A stretch of 64,000 nt of DNA, taken from the NCBI RefSeq assembly GCF_020179835.1, contig NZ_JAIUDA010000001.1, positions 971,459 to 1,035,458 on the forward strand. The letters are read 5' to 3'. Numbering within the stretch: position 1 is the first letter of the stretch; every line of letters begins with the position of its first letter. Position numbers and translations under genes: made by a program. Below, one piece after another: positions 31,001-39,521 of this stretch. The notes under the pieces were generated by a model. It ran no database searches. It saw only the letters and a list, made by a program, of their open reading frames with translations, and was not told the origin of the DNA. Source of the DNA: Pantoea sp. alder81 (lineage in GTDB: Bacteria; Pseudomonadota; Gammaproteobacteria; Enterobacterales; Enterobacteriaceae).

Positions 31001-31957
31001 ATGAAGCTGAAGAACACCATTCTGGCGACCACCTTGTTATCACTGTTGGCAGCAAATGCATTTGCCGCCAAAGAGTTGACGCCAGAACAAGCGGCCGCGT
31101 TGAAACCATTCGAACGTATTAATATCAGCGGTCGTTTCAATGCCATCGGTGATGCTACCGATGCCATCTCTAAAGCAGCCGACGAAAAAGGCGCTGACTC
31201 CTTCTATGTGCAGGGTATCAACGATACCAACGGCAATGGCGGTAACTGGCGCGTCACGGCTGATCTGTATAAAGCCAACGCACCTAAAGCGGATGACACC
31301 ACGAAATACCGCTCCTTCAGCGGCGTCAAAGAGTTGCCAAAAGCCGAAGCGTATCGTTTAGAGCCATTCGATACTGTTTCGGTGAGCGGTTTCTTCGCCA
31401 GCCAGCCAGATGTGAATGATGCCATTGCCAAACAGGCGAAAGACAAAGGTGCGGCATCCTTCTTTATTGTGCGTCAGGTTGATGCCAACAACGGCGGTAA
31501 CCAGTACGTGACCGCTTATGTGTATAAAGCAGATGCACCAGAACGTAAGGTACAGAATGTTTCAGATTCGATTCCTGCCGATTCTGAAGCCGGCAAAGCA
31601 GCACTGGCTGCTGGCGGCGCTGAAGCCAGTAAAGTGGCTATTCCGGGTGTCGCCTCATCTGATACCCCTAGCCGTAGCGTAGGCCGTTTCTTTGAAACGC
31701 AGAGTTCAACGGGCCAGCGTTATACCGTTAAGCTGGCAGATGGCCGTAGCGTGCAGGAAGTGAATGCGATTACTGCCGCACAGATGCAGCCGTTTGATAC
31801 CGTGACCTTCTCCGATCACTTCGGAACGCCGACTGAAGTGTCTGAAGCTGTGGCTAAACGCGCGGCTGATAAGGGTGCGAAGTACTATCACATCACCCGT
31901 CAGTGGTCGAGCCAGAGCGGTGGCAACCTGACCGTGACCGCGGATCTGTTCAAGTAA
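31001..31957 (+). CDS. ydgH: YdgH, periplasmic protein with three DUF1471/BhsA-type domains
   Basis: 318-aa exported protein, the E. coli YdgH length. The signal peptide MKLKNTILATTLLSLLAANA is cut near FAA. Three copies of a roughly 55-residue domain follow, with repeated patterns LKPFERINISGRFNAIGDA, LEPFDTVSVSGFFASQPDV and MQPFDTVTFSDHFGTPTEV, each ending in GGN..VTA-Y/L; this is the YhcN/BhsA fold, often stress-related. Function is not firmly known. Location after pntAB is conserved. Confidence 0.93.
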   Translation: MKLKNTILATTLLSLLAANAFAAKELTPEQAAALKPFERINISGRFNAIGDATDAISKAADEKGADSFYVQGINDTNGNGGNWRVTADLYKANAPKADDTTKYRSFSGVKELPKAEAYRLEPFDTVSVSGFFASQPDVNDAIAKQAKDKGAASFFIVRQVDANNGGNQYVTAYVYKADAPERKVQNVSDSIPADSEAGKAALAAGGAEASKVAIPGVASSDTPSRSVGRFFETQSSTGQRYTVKLADGRSVQEVNAITAAQMQPFDTVTFSDHFGTPTEVSEAVAKRAADKGAKYYHITRQWSSQSGGNLTVTADLFK

Positions 31958-31965
31958 TTCCCCTT

Positions 31966-31997
31966 CAGGGCGGCTTTTGTCGCCCTGTGCTTCTTTT
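31966..31997 (+). terminator. Terminator after ydgH
   Basis: CAGGGCG (31966-31972) pairs with CGCCCTG (31981-31987), loop of 8 nt, followed by TGCTTCTTTTT. Confidence 0.75.
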
Positions 31998-32168
31998 TGC
32001 ATAGTCTGTGCGCAGATCTGCATAATCCTGCATTGCCTTCCCTTTTCGCTCTCCGTAAAATCCTTCGCCTGTTTTCAGGGTATTCCGTTTTAAATCCGGC
32101 TAATGGCCACGTTACACTCCAGCGGAATAGTCACTACCCAGCATACTCTGCTGTCCAGGAAAGGTGTT

Positions 32169-33560
32169 TTGGATAAAAAATTAGGTCTGAGCGCGCTCAC
32201 CGCGCTGGTACTCAGCTCCATGCTCGGCGCGGGCGTGTTTAGCCTGCCGCAAAATATGGCTGCCGTCGCCGGTCCCGCTGCACTGCTGATTGGCTGGCTG
32301 ATTACCGGTGTCGGCATCCTGTTTCTTGCGCTGGCGATGCTGCTGCTGACACGCTTAAAACCCGAACTGGACGGCGGGATTTTTACCTATGCGCGCGCCG
32401 GATTTGGTGAGTTGGTAGGATTTTGTTCCGCCTGGGGCTACTGGCTCTGTGCGGTCATCGCCAACGTGTCGTATCTGGTAATTGTCTTTTCGGCACTGAG
32501 TTTCTTCACTGATACGCCTGACCACGTGGTGTTCGGCGATGGCAATACCTGGCAGGCCATGCTGGGTGCGTCAGTGCTGTTATGGCTGGTGCACTGGCTG
32601 GTATTACGTGGCGTGCAAACCGCTGCCAGCATCAACCTGCTCGCTACCCTGGGGAAACTGGTGCCACTGCTGCTGTTTGTCGTGCTGGCCCTGCTGGCGT
32701 TTAACTACGATCGCTTCCACTTCGACTTCAGCGGGGTTGCGTTAGGCCAGCCGCTCTGGCAGCAGGTCAAGCAGACCATGTTGATCACCTTGTGGGTGTT
32801 TATTGGTGTCGAAGGCGCGGTGGTGGTCTCCGCGCGAGCACGTCATAAGAAAGATGTCGGACGCGCCACCATGCTGGCGGTTATCGCGGCCCTGCTGGTT
32901 TACTTGCTTGTCACCCTACTGGCTCTGGGCGTTGTGCCACGTGCAGAGCTGGCGCAAATGCGGAATCCTTCGATGGCTGGCTTGATGCAGCATCTGTTGG
33001 GGCATTGGGGCAATACGGTAATTGCAGTGGGTCTGATTATTTCCGTGTGTGGCGCGTATTTAAGCTGGACAATTATGGCCGCCGAAGTCCCTTTCCTTGC
33101 AGCACAACAAGGGGCTTTTCCCCGCAGTATTGCACGCCAGAATCGTCATAATTCGCCGGCGGCTTCGCTGTGGCTCACCAACGCCAGCGTACAGGTCTGT
33201 CTGATCCTCATTGCTGTGACTGGCGCAGATTACAATACGCTCCTGACCATCGCGTCAGAGATGATTCTGGTGCCGTATCTGTTGGTGGGGCTGTATTTGA
33301 TTAAAGTGGTTCGCGGGCAACAAAATCCGCTGGCGATGGCGGTAGGATTGGGCGCCAGTGCTTACGGATTCTGGCTGCTTTACGCTTCGGGTCCGCTGCA
33401 CCTGCTGCTGTCTGTGGTGCTGTACGCACCGGGATTACTGCTGTTCCTCTATGCGCGACGCGGTGGTCGTGGCAACAAGGTGTTGTCACAACTGGAGCGC
33501 ATCGCGATAGGGTTACTGATTGCTGCAGCACTGCCAGCGATGTGGCAGCTCACGCAGTAA
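32169..33560 (+). CDS. ydgI: Basic amino acid antiporter YdgI (ArcD-like)
   Basis: APC-superfamily carrier of about 463 aa and 12 helices, similar to E. coli YdgI and to arginine/ornithine antiporters. The start is set at TTG 32169 with AGGAAAGG just upstream, because (M)DKKLGLSALTALVLSSMLGA then aligns with E. coli YdgI (MEKKLGLSALTALVLSS); an in-frame ATG at 32103 adds 22 residues but has no clear ribosome site. The GAGVFSLPQNMA motif in helix 1 is family-typical. It follows ydgH as in E. coli. Confidence 0.85.
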   Translation: MDKKLGLSALTALVLSSMLGAGVFSLPQNMAAVAGPAALLIGWLITGVGILFLALAMLLLTRLKPELDGGIFTYARAGFGELVGFCSAWGYWLCAVIANVSYLVIVFSALSFFTDTPDHVVFGDGNTWQAMLGASVLLWLVHWLVLRGVQTAASINLLATLGKLVPLLLFVVLALLAFNYDRFHFDFSGVALGQPLWQQVKQTMLITLWVFIGVEGAVVVSARARHKKDVGRATMLAVIAALLVYLLVTLLALGVVPRAELAQMRNPSMAGLMQHLLGHWGNTVIAVGLIISVCGAYLSWTIMAAEVPFLAAQQGAFPRSIARQNRHNSPAASLWLTNASVQVCLILIAVTGADYNTLLTIASEMILVPYLLVGLYLIKVVRGQQNPLAMAVGLGASAYGFWLLYASGPLHLLLSVVLYAPGLLLFLYARRGGRGNKVLSQLERIAIGLLIAAALPAMWQLTQ

Positions 33561-33974
33561 TTAGTGAGGCTGAACCGGGATGGAGACACACAGCAGGTCA
33601 TCCTGCTGTGTCAGATTGAGCGCTTTACGGTATTCCTGATGGATTGCGTCCAGCTGATCTTCTGACAGAGGATAAGGCAGTTGAATATCAAATCGGCTGA
33701 TGTGTTGCTGTTCAGCTAAGGTGATCAATCGCGCAATGTTAATCTCGTCACTCACCTGCGTAGAAATGATTTGTAATGCTAATTCTTTCAGATGATCGTC
33801 GCTTGCCGCTAAACCATGTGCAGATTTTCGCGTCACCATGCCAAAGATCGGCATGACACCGTATATGGCGTCAACGAAACTCCAGCGTTTTTTGCAGGAA
33901 GCAGAGAGAAAATCGCTGTAATTGAAGCAGATGCGGTCACTGTATCCGGCTGAAGCCAGCTCTTTATCAGACAC
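33561..33974 (-). CDS. Uncharacterised 137-aa protein
   Basis: Not recognised. The GTG at 33974 is chosen because it follows a very strong AGGAGG; an in-frame ATG at 34043 is possible but lacks one. The product (MSDKELASAGYSDRICFNYS start) is soluble, contains two Cys in the first 30 residues and a C-terminal helical part with LSEDQLDAIHQEYRKALNLT. It occupies the place held in E. coli by folM and ydgC, between ydgI and rstA, and is divergent from rstA. The stop abuts the ydgI stop. Function unknown. Confidence 0.65.
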   Translation of the reverse strand: MSDKELASAGYSDRICFNYSDFLSASCKKRWSFVDAIYGVMPIFGMVTRKSAHGLAASDDHLKELALQIISTQVSDEINIARLITLAEQQHISRFDIQLPYPLSEDQLDAIHQEYRKALNLTQQDDLLCVSIPVQPH

Positions 33975-34150
33975 CCTCGCACTCCTCCTGGTTTTCGTTA
34001 CGGTTCCGAACCTTGCGCTACAACGCGCCGCTAATAATGGCACATTTCACCGTAAATATACCAGTCAGGCAGGGATATTTCGTGCGATAGCGTAGAGCTC
34101 AGGACCAGGAAAAGTTATGCTGCTGTCATTCTCATCACTTGCCGTGAAAT

Positions 34151-34876
34151 ATGAACAAAATTGTCTATGTGGAAGATGAGCCAGAAGTCGGTGAATTGAT
34201 CGCCGCTTACCTTGGCCGCCACGATATTGAAGTGACTGTTGAAACGCGCGGTGACCGTGCTGAAGCGACTATTTTAGAAGCCGATCCCGACCTGGTGCTC
34301 CTCGATATTATGTTGCCAGGCAAAGATGGCATGACCGTTTGTCGCGATCTGCGCGCGCACTGGTCAGGGCCGATTGTGCTGCTGACATCGCTCGACAGTG
34401 ACATGAACCACATTCTGGCGCTGGAAATGGGTGCCAACGATTACATTCTGAAAACCACGCCGCCCGCTGTTTTGCTGGCCCGCTTGCGTCTGCACCTGCG
34501 CCAGGCGCAGGGTTCTCAGCCCGAAGTCACACCCGCGATTCAGAGTTCCCAGCGTGTGTTGCGTTTTGGTTCACTGACCATTGATTCACTCAATCGTCAG
34601 GTGATGCTGTTTGATGAGAACATTACCCTCTCCACCGCCGATTTTGATTTGCTGTGGGAGTTGGCTACCCACGCAGGACAGATCCTGAACCGCGATGCAT
34701 TGCTGAAAACGCTGCGTGGGGTGAGCTATGACGGCATGGATCGCAGTATTGATGTGGCGATTTCACGCCTGCGCAAAAAACTGTATGACAGTGCCACCGA
34801 GCCGTTCCGCATCAAAACCATCCGCAATAAAGGTTACCTGTTCGCGCCTCAGGCCTGGGATACCCGTTCAGCATGA
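34151..34876 (+). CDS. rstA: Two-component response regulator RstA
   Basis: 241-aa OmpR/PhoB-type regulator. The receiver has the acidic pocket E8-D9, the phospho-acceptor Asp52 in DLVLLDIMLPGKDG and the conserved Lys in ANDYILKTTPP; the winged-helix output includes VDVAISRLRKKL-like residues and IKTIRNKGYLF. RstA binds TACATNTNGTTACA boxes, one of which lies before asr in this window. It overlaps rstB by 4 nt. Confidence 0.96.
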   Translation: MNKIVYVEDEPEVGELIAAYLGRHDIEVTVETRGDRAEATILEADPDLVLLDIMLPGKDGMTVCRDLRAHWSGPIVLLTSLDSDMNHILALEMGANDYILKTTPPAVLLARLRLHLRQAQGSQPEVTPAIQSSQRVLRFGSLTIDSLNRQVMLFDENITLSTADFDLLWELATHAGQILNRDALLKTLRGVSYDGMDRSIDVAISRLRKKLYDSATEPFRIKTIRNKGYLFAPQAWDTRSA

Positions 34877-36183
34877 GAAAGCTCTTTATCCAGTTCTATC
34901 TGCTGCTGTTCGTCTGCTTTCTGGTGATGACCTTGCTGGTGGGGCTGGTGTACAAGTTCACCGCAGAGCGTGCAGGCCGCCAGTCAATGAACGATTTGAT
35001 GGCGAGTTCGCTGTTTTTGATGCGCAGCGAGTTGCGCGAGATCCCTCCGCGTGACTGGAACAAAACCATCCGCAATCTCGATCTTGATTTGTCGTTTGAG
35101 CTGCATATCGAACCGATGAGTAAGTATCAGCTGGATGAGCCCGATATGCGCCGCCTGCGTGCCGGTGAAATCGTCGCGCTTGACGATCAATACACCTTCC
35201 TGCAGCACATTCCGCGTAGCCATTATGTGTTATCGGTCGGCCCTATCCCTTATCTGTTTTATCTGCATCAGATGCGCATTCTGGATATCGCGCTGCTGGC
35301 GTTTATCGGTATGTCTTTGGCGCTGCCGGTGTTTATCTGGCTGCGACCACACTGGCAGGAGATGCAGCGGCTGGAAAAAGCCGCGCAACGTTTTGGTCGC
35401 GGTGAACTGGATGTGCGCACTCATTTCGAAAGTACGTCGAGCCTGCACAGTCTCGGTGTCGCATTTAACCAAATGGCCGACAACATCAATACGCTGGTGG
35501 CCAGTAAGAAACAGCTTATTGATGGCATCGCCCACGAGTTAAGAACGCCGTTAGTTCGTCTACGTTATCGCCTTGAAATGAGCGATAACCTCAGCGAGGC
35601 CGAATCCGCTGCGCTCAATCGCGATGTCGGCCAGCTTGAGAGCTTAATCGAAGAATTACTGACCTATGCCCGTCTCGACCGCCCGCGTGTCGATCTTAAC
35701 CTCCAGTCGTTTGATTTGGCGCAGTGGTTGCGTGTGCATATCGAAGATGTGCAAACCATGAATCCACAGGCGCATATCGCACTGGATATTCCGCAACTTG
35801 AGAATGTGGGCTCCGCCGATACCCGTTTGATGGAACGCGTTCTGGATAATCTGGTGAACAATGCGCTGCGTTACGCTCAACAGCGGCTGCGGGTTAGCCT
35901 GTGGTTTGACGGCGCCATCGGTAATTTACAGGTAGAAGATGATGGCCCGGGTATCCCACCCGAAGAGCGCGCACGCGTGTTTGAGCCTTTCGTTCGTCTC
36001 GATCCTAGTCGCGATCGTGCAACCGGCGGCTGCGGGCTCGGGCTGGCGATTGTCCACTCTATTGCACAGGCACTGCAGGGACAGGTCACTATTGAGAGCA
36101 GCCCGCTGGGTGGCGCCAGCGTTCGCTTCTGCTGGCCGGTTGATCTACCCTTGCGAGATGTTTCGCCCCGTTTACCGTCATAA
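34873..36183 (+). CDS. rstB: Sensor histidine kinase RstB
   Basis: 436-aa inner-membrane sensor kinase, partner of RstA. TM1 is at about residues 5-27, a periplasmic sensor of about 105 residues follows, TM2 at about 136-157, then HAMP, the dimerisation helix with phospho-acceptor His221 in IDGIAHELRTPLVRLRYRLE, and the ATPase domain with N-box DNLVNNALRYA, G1 DDGPGIP and G2 GGCGLGLAIV. The start overlaps the rstA stop as ATGA, giving translational coupling. Confidence 0.96.
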   Translation: MRKLFIQFYLLLFVCFLVMTLLVGLVYKFTAERAGRQSMNDLMASSLFLMRSELREIPPRDWNKTIRNLDLDLSFELHIEPMSKYQLDEPDMRRLRAGEIVALDDQYTFLQHIPRSHYVLSVGPIPYLFYLHQMRILDIALLAFIGMSLALPVFIWLRPHWQEMQRLEKAAQRFGRGELDVRTHFESTSSLHSLGVAFNQMADNINTLVASKKQLIDGIAHELRTPLVRLRYRLEMSDNLSEAESAALNRDVGQLESLIEELLTYARLDRPRVDLNLQSFDLAQWLRVHIEDVQTMNPQAHIALDIPQLENVGSADTRLMERVLDNLVNNALRYAQQRLRVSLWFDGAIGNLQVEDDGPGIPPEERARVFEPFVRLDPSRDRATGGCGLGLAIVHSIAQALQGQVTIESSPLGGASVRFCWPVDLPLRDVSPRLPS

Positions 36184-36195
36184 GGAGCTTTTATT

Positions 36196-37683
36196 TTGAC
36201 TTCTGCTTATCAGGAACTTAGCAAAACTTTCCAGCGCCTTTCCCGCTTTGGTCATCTGGGCGCTATTGCCGGCGTGGATATGCAAACCACCATGCCGCCA
36301 GGCGGTAGTCAGGCGCGCGGTGAAGCCATGGCGGAACTCAGCGTGTTTATGCATGAACTGCTGACTGATAAACGCCTCGGCGGCTTGTTCGATGCCGCCC
36401 AGCAAGAATCGTTGAACGATGTTGAGCAAGCTAACCTGAGCGAAATGCAGCGTGCATGGCAGCAGGCGACGATTCTGCCCGCTTCGTTGGTAGAAGCTAA
36501 ATCGCTGGCCGGTTCGCGTTGTGAGCACGCATGGCGCCAACAGCGTCCGGCTAATGACTGGCAGGGCTTCTCGGCTAACCTGAAAGAAGTGGTGAAACTC
36601 AGCCGTGAGGAAGCTCAGTTACGCGCCGAGGCGCTGGGTGTGTCTCGTTATGACGCGCTACTGGATGTGTTCGAGCCAGGCATGACCAGTGTACAACTCG
36701 ACAGTACTTTTGGCGAGTTGAAAAGCTGGCTGCCCGCGCTGCTGCAAAAAGCCGTTGAGAAGCAGCAGAAAACCGCCATCGCGGCGCCGATTGGTCCCTT
36801 CGCCATTGAAGCGCAAAAGCAGCTGGGCTTGAGTGTGATGAAAACGTTGGGCTTCGATTTCAATCATGGCCGCCTGGATGTTAGTGCACATCCCTTCTGT
36901 GGCGGCGTGCCGGAAGATGTACGCATCACCACCCGTTACAATGAGAGCGACTTCCTCAGTGCCATGATGGGCGTGATCCATGAAACCGGACACGCACGTT
37001 ATGAGCAGAACTTACCGCAGCAATGGCGCGGACAACCGGTGGCACATGCACGCTCTACCGCCATGCATGAATCACAAAGCCTGTTTATGGAGATGCAGCT
37101 GGGCCGCAGTAAGGCGTTCCTGCAACATATCCACCCGCAGGTGACGGCGATGATGGGCGATCAGCCCGCGCTGGAACTCAACAACTTTATTCGCCAGACG
37201 CAACGCGTCAAGCCCGGCTTTATTCGCGTGGATGCCGATGAGCTGAGCTATCCGGCCCACGTGATTCTGCGTTACGAGATCGAACGTGCGTTGATTGAAG
37301 GTGAGATTGAAGTCGATGACATCCCCGCACTGTGGGATGAGAAGATGCAGCAATCGCTGGGAATAGATACCCGTGGCAATTACCGTGATGGCTGCATGCA
37401 GGATATCCACTGGACCGATGGCGCCTTTGGTTACTTCCCGACGTACACCTTAGGTGCCATGTACGCGGCCCAGCTATTCCAGGCCGTGAAGCGGGCGATA
37501 CCTCAAGTGGAAGATCTGATCCGTAACGGAGAGTTGCAGCCGGTATTTGACTGGTTACAACAGAACATCTGGCAGCACGGCAGCCGCTTCCCGACGAATC
37601 AGCTGTTGGTCAATGCTACGGGCGAAACGCTGAATCCGCACTATTTCCGTCAGCACCTTGAACAACGCTATCTCTCTGCGTAA
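36196..37683 (+). CDS. M32 family metallocarboxypeptidase (Taq type)
   Basis: 495-aa zinc carboxypeptidase of family M32. The zinc motif is in GVIHETGHARYEQNL (HExxH), with the third-ligand glutamate in the following STAMHESQSLFMEMQLGRSK. It starts with TTG at 36196, supported by AAGGAG at 7 nt and by no nearby ATG. It follows rstB after 12 bp and so may belong to the rstAB transcript. E. coli K-12 has tus at this place instead. The protein is cytosolic and removes C-terminal residues from peptides. Confidence 0.93.
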   Translation: MTSAYQELSKTFQRLSRFGHLGAIAGVDMQTTMPPGGSQARGEAMAELSVFMHELLTDKRLGGLFDAAQQESLNDVEQANLSEMQRAWQQATILPASLVEAKSLAGSRCEHAWRQQRPANDWQGFSANLKEVVKLSREEAQLRAEALGVSRYDALLDVFEPGMTSVQLDSTFGELKSWLPALLQKAVEKQQKTAIAAPIGPFAIEAQKQLGLSVMKTLGFDFNHGRLDVSAHPFCGGVPEDVRITTRYNESDFLSAMMGVIHETGHARYEQNLPQQWRGQPVAHARSTAMHESQSLFMEMQLGRSKAFLQHIHPQVTAMMGDQPALELNNFIRQTQRVKPGFIRVDADELSYPAHVILRYEIERALIEGEIEVDDIPALWDEKMQQSLGIDTRGNYRDGCMQDIHWTDGAFGYFPTYTLGAMYAAQLFQAVKRAIPQVEDLIRNGELQPVFDWLQQNIWQHGSRFPTNQLLVNATGETLNPHYFRQHLEQRYLSA

Positions 37684-37735
37684 ACTGCGCTGCGGCCCAA
37701 CCGGCCGCCCTTTTCACTTCCTTTACTCCGCTTTG

Positions 37736-37749
37736 TACATTCCGTTACA
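37736..37749 (+). promoter_or_regulatory. RstA box upstream of asr
   Basis: TACATTCCGTTACA matches the RstA consensus TACATNTNGTTACA at all specified positions but one. It lies 104 bp before the asr start codon, as expected for a promoter-proximal activator site; asr is a known RstA target in E. coli. Confidence 0.75.
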
Positions 37750-37853
37750 CGCCGATACCAATGCCTCACGGAAAGACCGAGTTGTTTTTCATATAGTTGT
37801 TTCACCGGCCCCGCAGTGGGCTACACATGAAAAATTAGTTCGAGGATTTTGCG

Positions 37854-38330
37854 ATGAAAAAATTAGTTGCACTGGTGATCGCCGCTGCTATGGGTATGTC
37901 TTCTGTTGCTTTCGCTGCTGAGACCACTACAGCTGCTCCGGCTGCTGCCGCTACCACTACCGCTGCACCTGCTAAGCACAAAGCGGTTCATCATAAGAAA
38001 GTTGCCCAGAAAGCGCAGGCAGCTAAAAAACACAAAAAAGTAGAGAAGAAAGCGCCAGCTGCACAGAAAGCGCAGGCCGCTAAAAAGCACCACAAAAAAG
38101 CAACCAAGCCAGCTGCACAGAAAGCCCAGGCTGCTAAAAAGCACCACAAAAAAGCAACCAAGCCAGCTGCACAGAAAGCCCAGGCTGCTAAAAAGCATCA
38201 CAAAAAAGCAACCAAGCCAGCTGCACAGAAAGCTCAAGCTGCTAAAAAGCACCACAAAAAAGTAACTAAACCAGCTCAGAAAGCTCAGGCTGCTAAAAAG
38301 CACCACAAAGCGAAAAAAGCGGCTAAATAA
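37854..38330 (+). CDS. asr: Acid shock protein Asr, repeat-expanded
   Basis: 158-aa exported basic protein; E. coli Asr is about 102 aa. The signal peptide [20 protein letters not shown] ends at AAE, and an Ala/Thr/Pro segment follows to about residue 40. The rest is a Lys/Ala/His-rich array of an 18-residue unit, [18 protein letters not shown], starting at residues 53, 72, 90, 108, 126 and 143. Asr is an intrinsically disordered acid-induced periplasmic protein. An RstA box lies upstream and a terminator downstream. Confidence 0.93.
   Translation: MKKLVALVIAAAMGMSSVAFAAETTTAAPAAAATTTAAPAKHKAVHHKKVAQKAQAAKKHKKVEKKAPAAQKAQAAKKHHKKATKPAAQKAQAAKKHHKKATKPAAQKAQAAKKHHKKATKPAAQKAQAAKKHHKKVTKPAQKAQAAKKHHKAKKAAK
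38010..38327 (+). repeat. 54-bp tandem repeat within asr
   Basis: Six copies of a unit of about 54 bp coding for [18 protein letters not shown]. The three central copies (38067-38228) are identical at the protein level and nearly so in DNA; the outer copies diverge. The DNA identity points to recent copy-number change. Confidence 0.9.
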
Positions 38331-38366
38331 TTCGGCCCCTTAGCGCCAACACCGCATTAATATCTA

Positions 38367-38395
38367 AAACACCCGGTTATGCCGGGTGTTTATTT
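38367..38395 (+). terminator. Terminator after asr
   Basis: AAACACCCGG (38367-38376) pairs with CCGGGTGTTT (38382-38391) around a 5-nt loop, then ATTT. Confidence 0.8.
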
Positions 38396-38411
38396 ACTGG
38401 AGTAGCGAAAA

Positions 38412-38492
38412 ATGGTGCGTCGCTATCGCTTCGAAATTATCCTGATTGTAATGATCCTCTGTGGCATTGTTGCAGCCAGTTTTTTTATCTAG
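38412..38492 (+). CDS. ydgU: YdgU-like small membrane protein
   Basis: A 26-aa open frame, MVRRYRFEIILIVMILCGIV followed by AASFFI: a short basic N-terminus and one hydrophobic helix. Position between asr and ydgD is the position of ydgU in E. coli, and the RRYRFEIIL start fits that peptide. There is no strong Shine-Dalgarno, only GCGAAAA. Function unknown; it is likely an inner-membrane peptide. Confidence 0.7.
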   Translation: MVRRYRFEIILIVMILCGIVAASFFI

Positions 38493-38608
38493 TCGTTGTA
38501 GCGTGCTGATTACTCCAATATTTCTCCCTTTTTTCCCGCTCTCCGACTATAGTTATCGCTCAAGCGTGATGACAAACTCCCCTACTTATTCTCGCCATTG
38601 AGAGATTT

Positions 38609-39415
38609 ATGCGCCTGGCTACCCTGTTACTCGTTGGTATTTTCAGTTTTAACCTCGCAGCACATGCCGATGACGAAGATGGGCCAAGCCCGGAAGACAT
38701 CAAGACACTGTTCTTTGGCAAAGACCACCGCAAAGCGATCACGGATGTCAGCGCGGCGCCATGGGATGCGATTGGCCAGCTGGAGACCGAAAGCGGCAAT
38801 CTCTGTACCGCAACCCTGATATCCGCTCACCTGGCGTTAACCGCCGGACATTGCCTGCTCGCTCCTCCGGGTAAATTTGATAAACCGGTGGCGCTGCGCT
38901 TTATGTCAGGTGCCAAAGGCTGGCGTTATGAAATACATGATATTGATGCGCGAGTAGAACCTTCTCTGGCGCGCAGGCTTAAAGCCGACGGTGAGGGTTG
39001 GATCGTGCCGCCGGGCGCGGCACCTTACGATTATGGGCTGGTTATTTTGCATAACCCGCCGTCGGGCATCGTGCCGATTCCCCTGTTTGACGGCTCACGC
39101 AGCGATCTAACTGACGCACTGAAAACCACCGAACGTAAAGTGACGCAGGCCGGATATCCGGCGGATCATCTTGATACGCTCTACTCGCACAGTGATTGTT
39201 TGATTACCGGCTGGGCGCAACGTGCGGTGTTGTCACACCAGTGCGATACCTTGCCTGGCGATAGTGGATCACCGCTACTGTTAAAAAGTGGGGATGGCTG
39301 GAAACTGATTGCGGTGCAAAGCTCTGCGCCCGCTCCAGCGGATCGTTATCGCGCGGATAACCGTGCCATTGCGGTCACATCGTTTAAAGACAGTCTTGAA
39401 GAGTTGGCGAAATAA
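38609..39415 (+). CDS. ydgD: Periplasmic trypsin-like serine protease YdgD
   Basis: 268-aa exported S1-family protease. The signal peptide ([20 protein letters not shown]) is followed by the chymotrypsin-fold triad: His in [10 protein letters not shown], Asp in [12 protein letters not shown] and Ser in [13 protein letters not shown]. Paired Cys in NLCTATL/GHCL and SDCLI/HQCDT likely form disulfides. It follows asr and ydgU as in E. coli, where the substrate of YdgD is not known to me. Confidence 0.92.
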   Translation: MRLATLLLVGIFSFNLAAHADDEDGPSPEDIKTLFFGKDHRKAITDVSAAPWDAIGQLETESGNLCTATLISAHLALTAGHCLLAPPGKFDKPVALRFMSGAKGWRYEIHDIDARVEPSLARRLKADGEGWIVPPGAAPYDYGLVILHNPPSGIVPIPLFDGSRSDLTDALKTTERKVTQAGYPADHLDTLYSHSDCLITGWAQRAVLSHQCDTLPGDSGSPLLLKSGDGWKLIAVQSSAPAPADRYRADNRAIAVTSFKDSLEELAK

Positions 39416-39481
39416 GATTCCGCCACTCAATCGATTCTTCGCGGTGTTATTTATTACGCACAGTCAGCGATGTTTTCACTC

Positions 39482-39517
39482 ACAAAGGCGCAAAAAAATT
39501 GCGCCTTTGTTGTTTTT
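39482..39517. terminator. Bidirectional terminator between ydgD and hrpA
   Basis: ACAAAGGCGCAA (39482-39493) pairs with TTGCGCCTTTGT (39499-39510), followed by TGTTTTT. Confidence 0.85.
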
Positions 39518-39521
39518 GCAA

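Noticed and set aside
37863..38306. 147-codon minus-strand frame opposite asr
   Set aside because: It is a by-product of the Lys/Ala repeat in asr; low-complexity sequence and no start signal.
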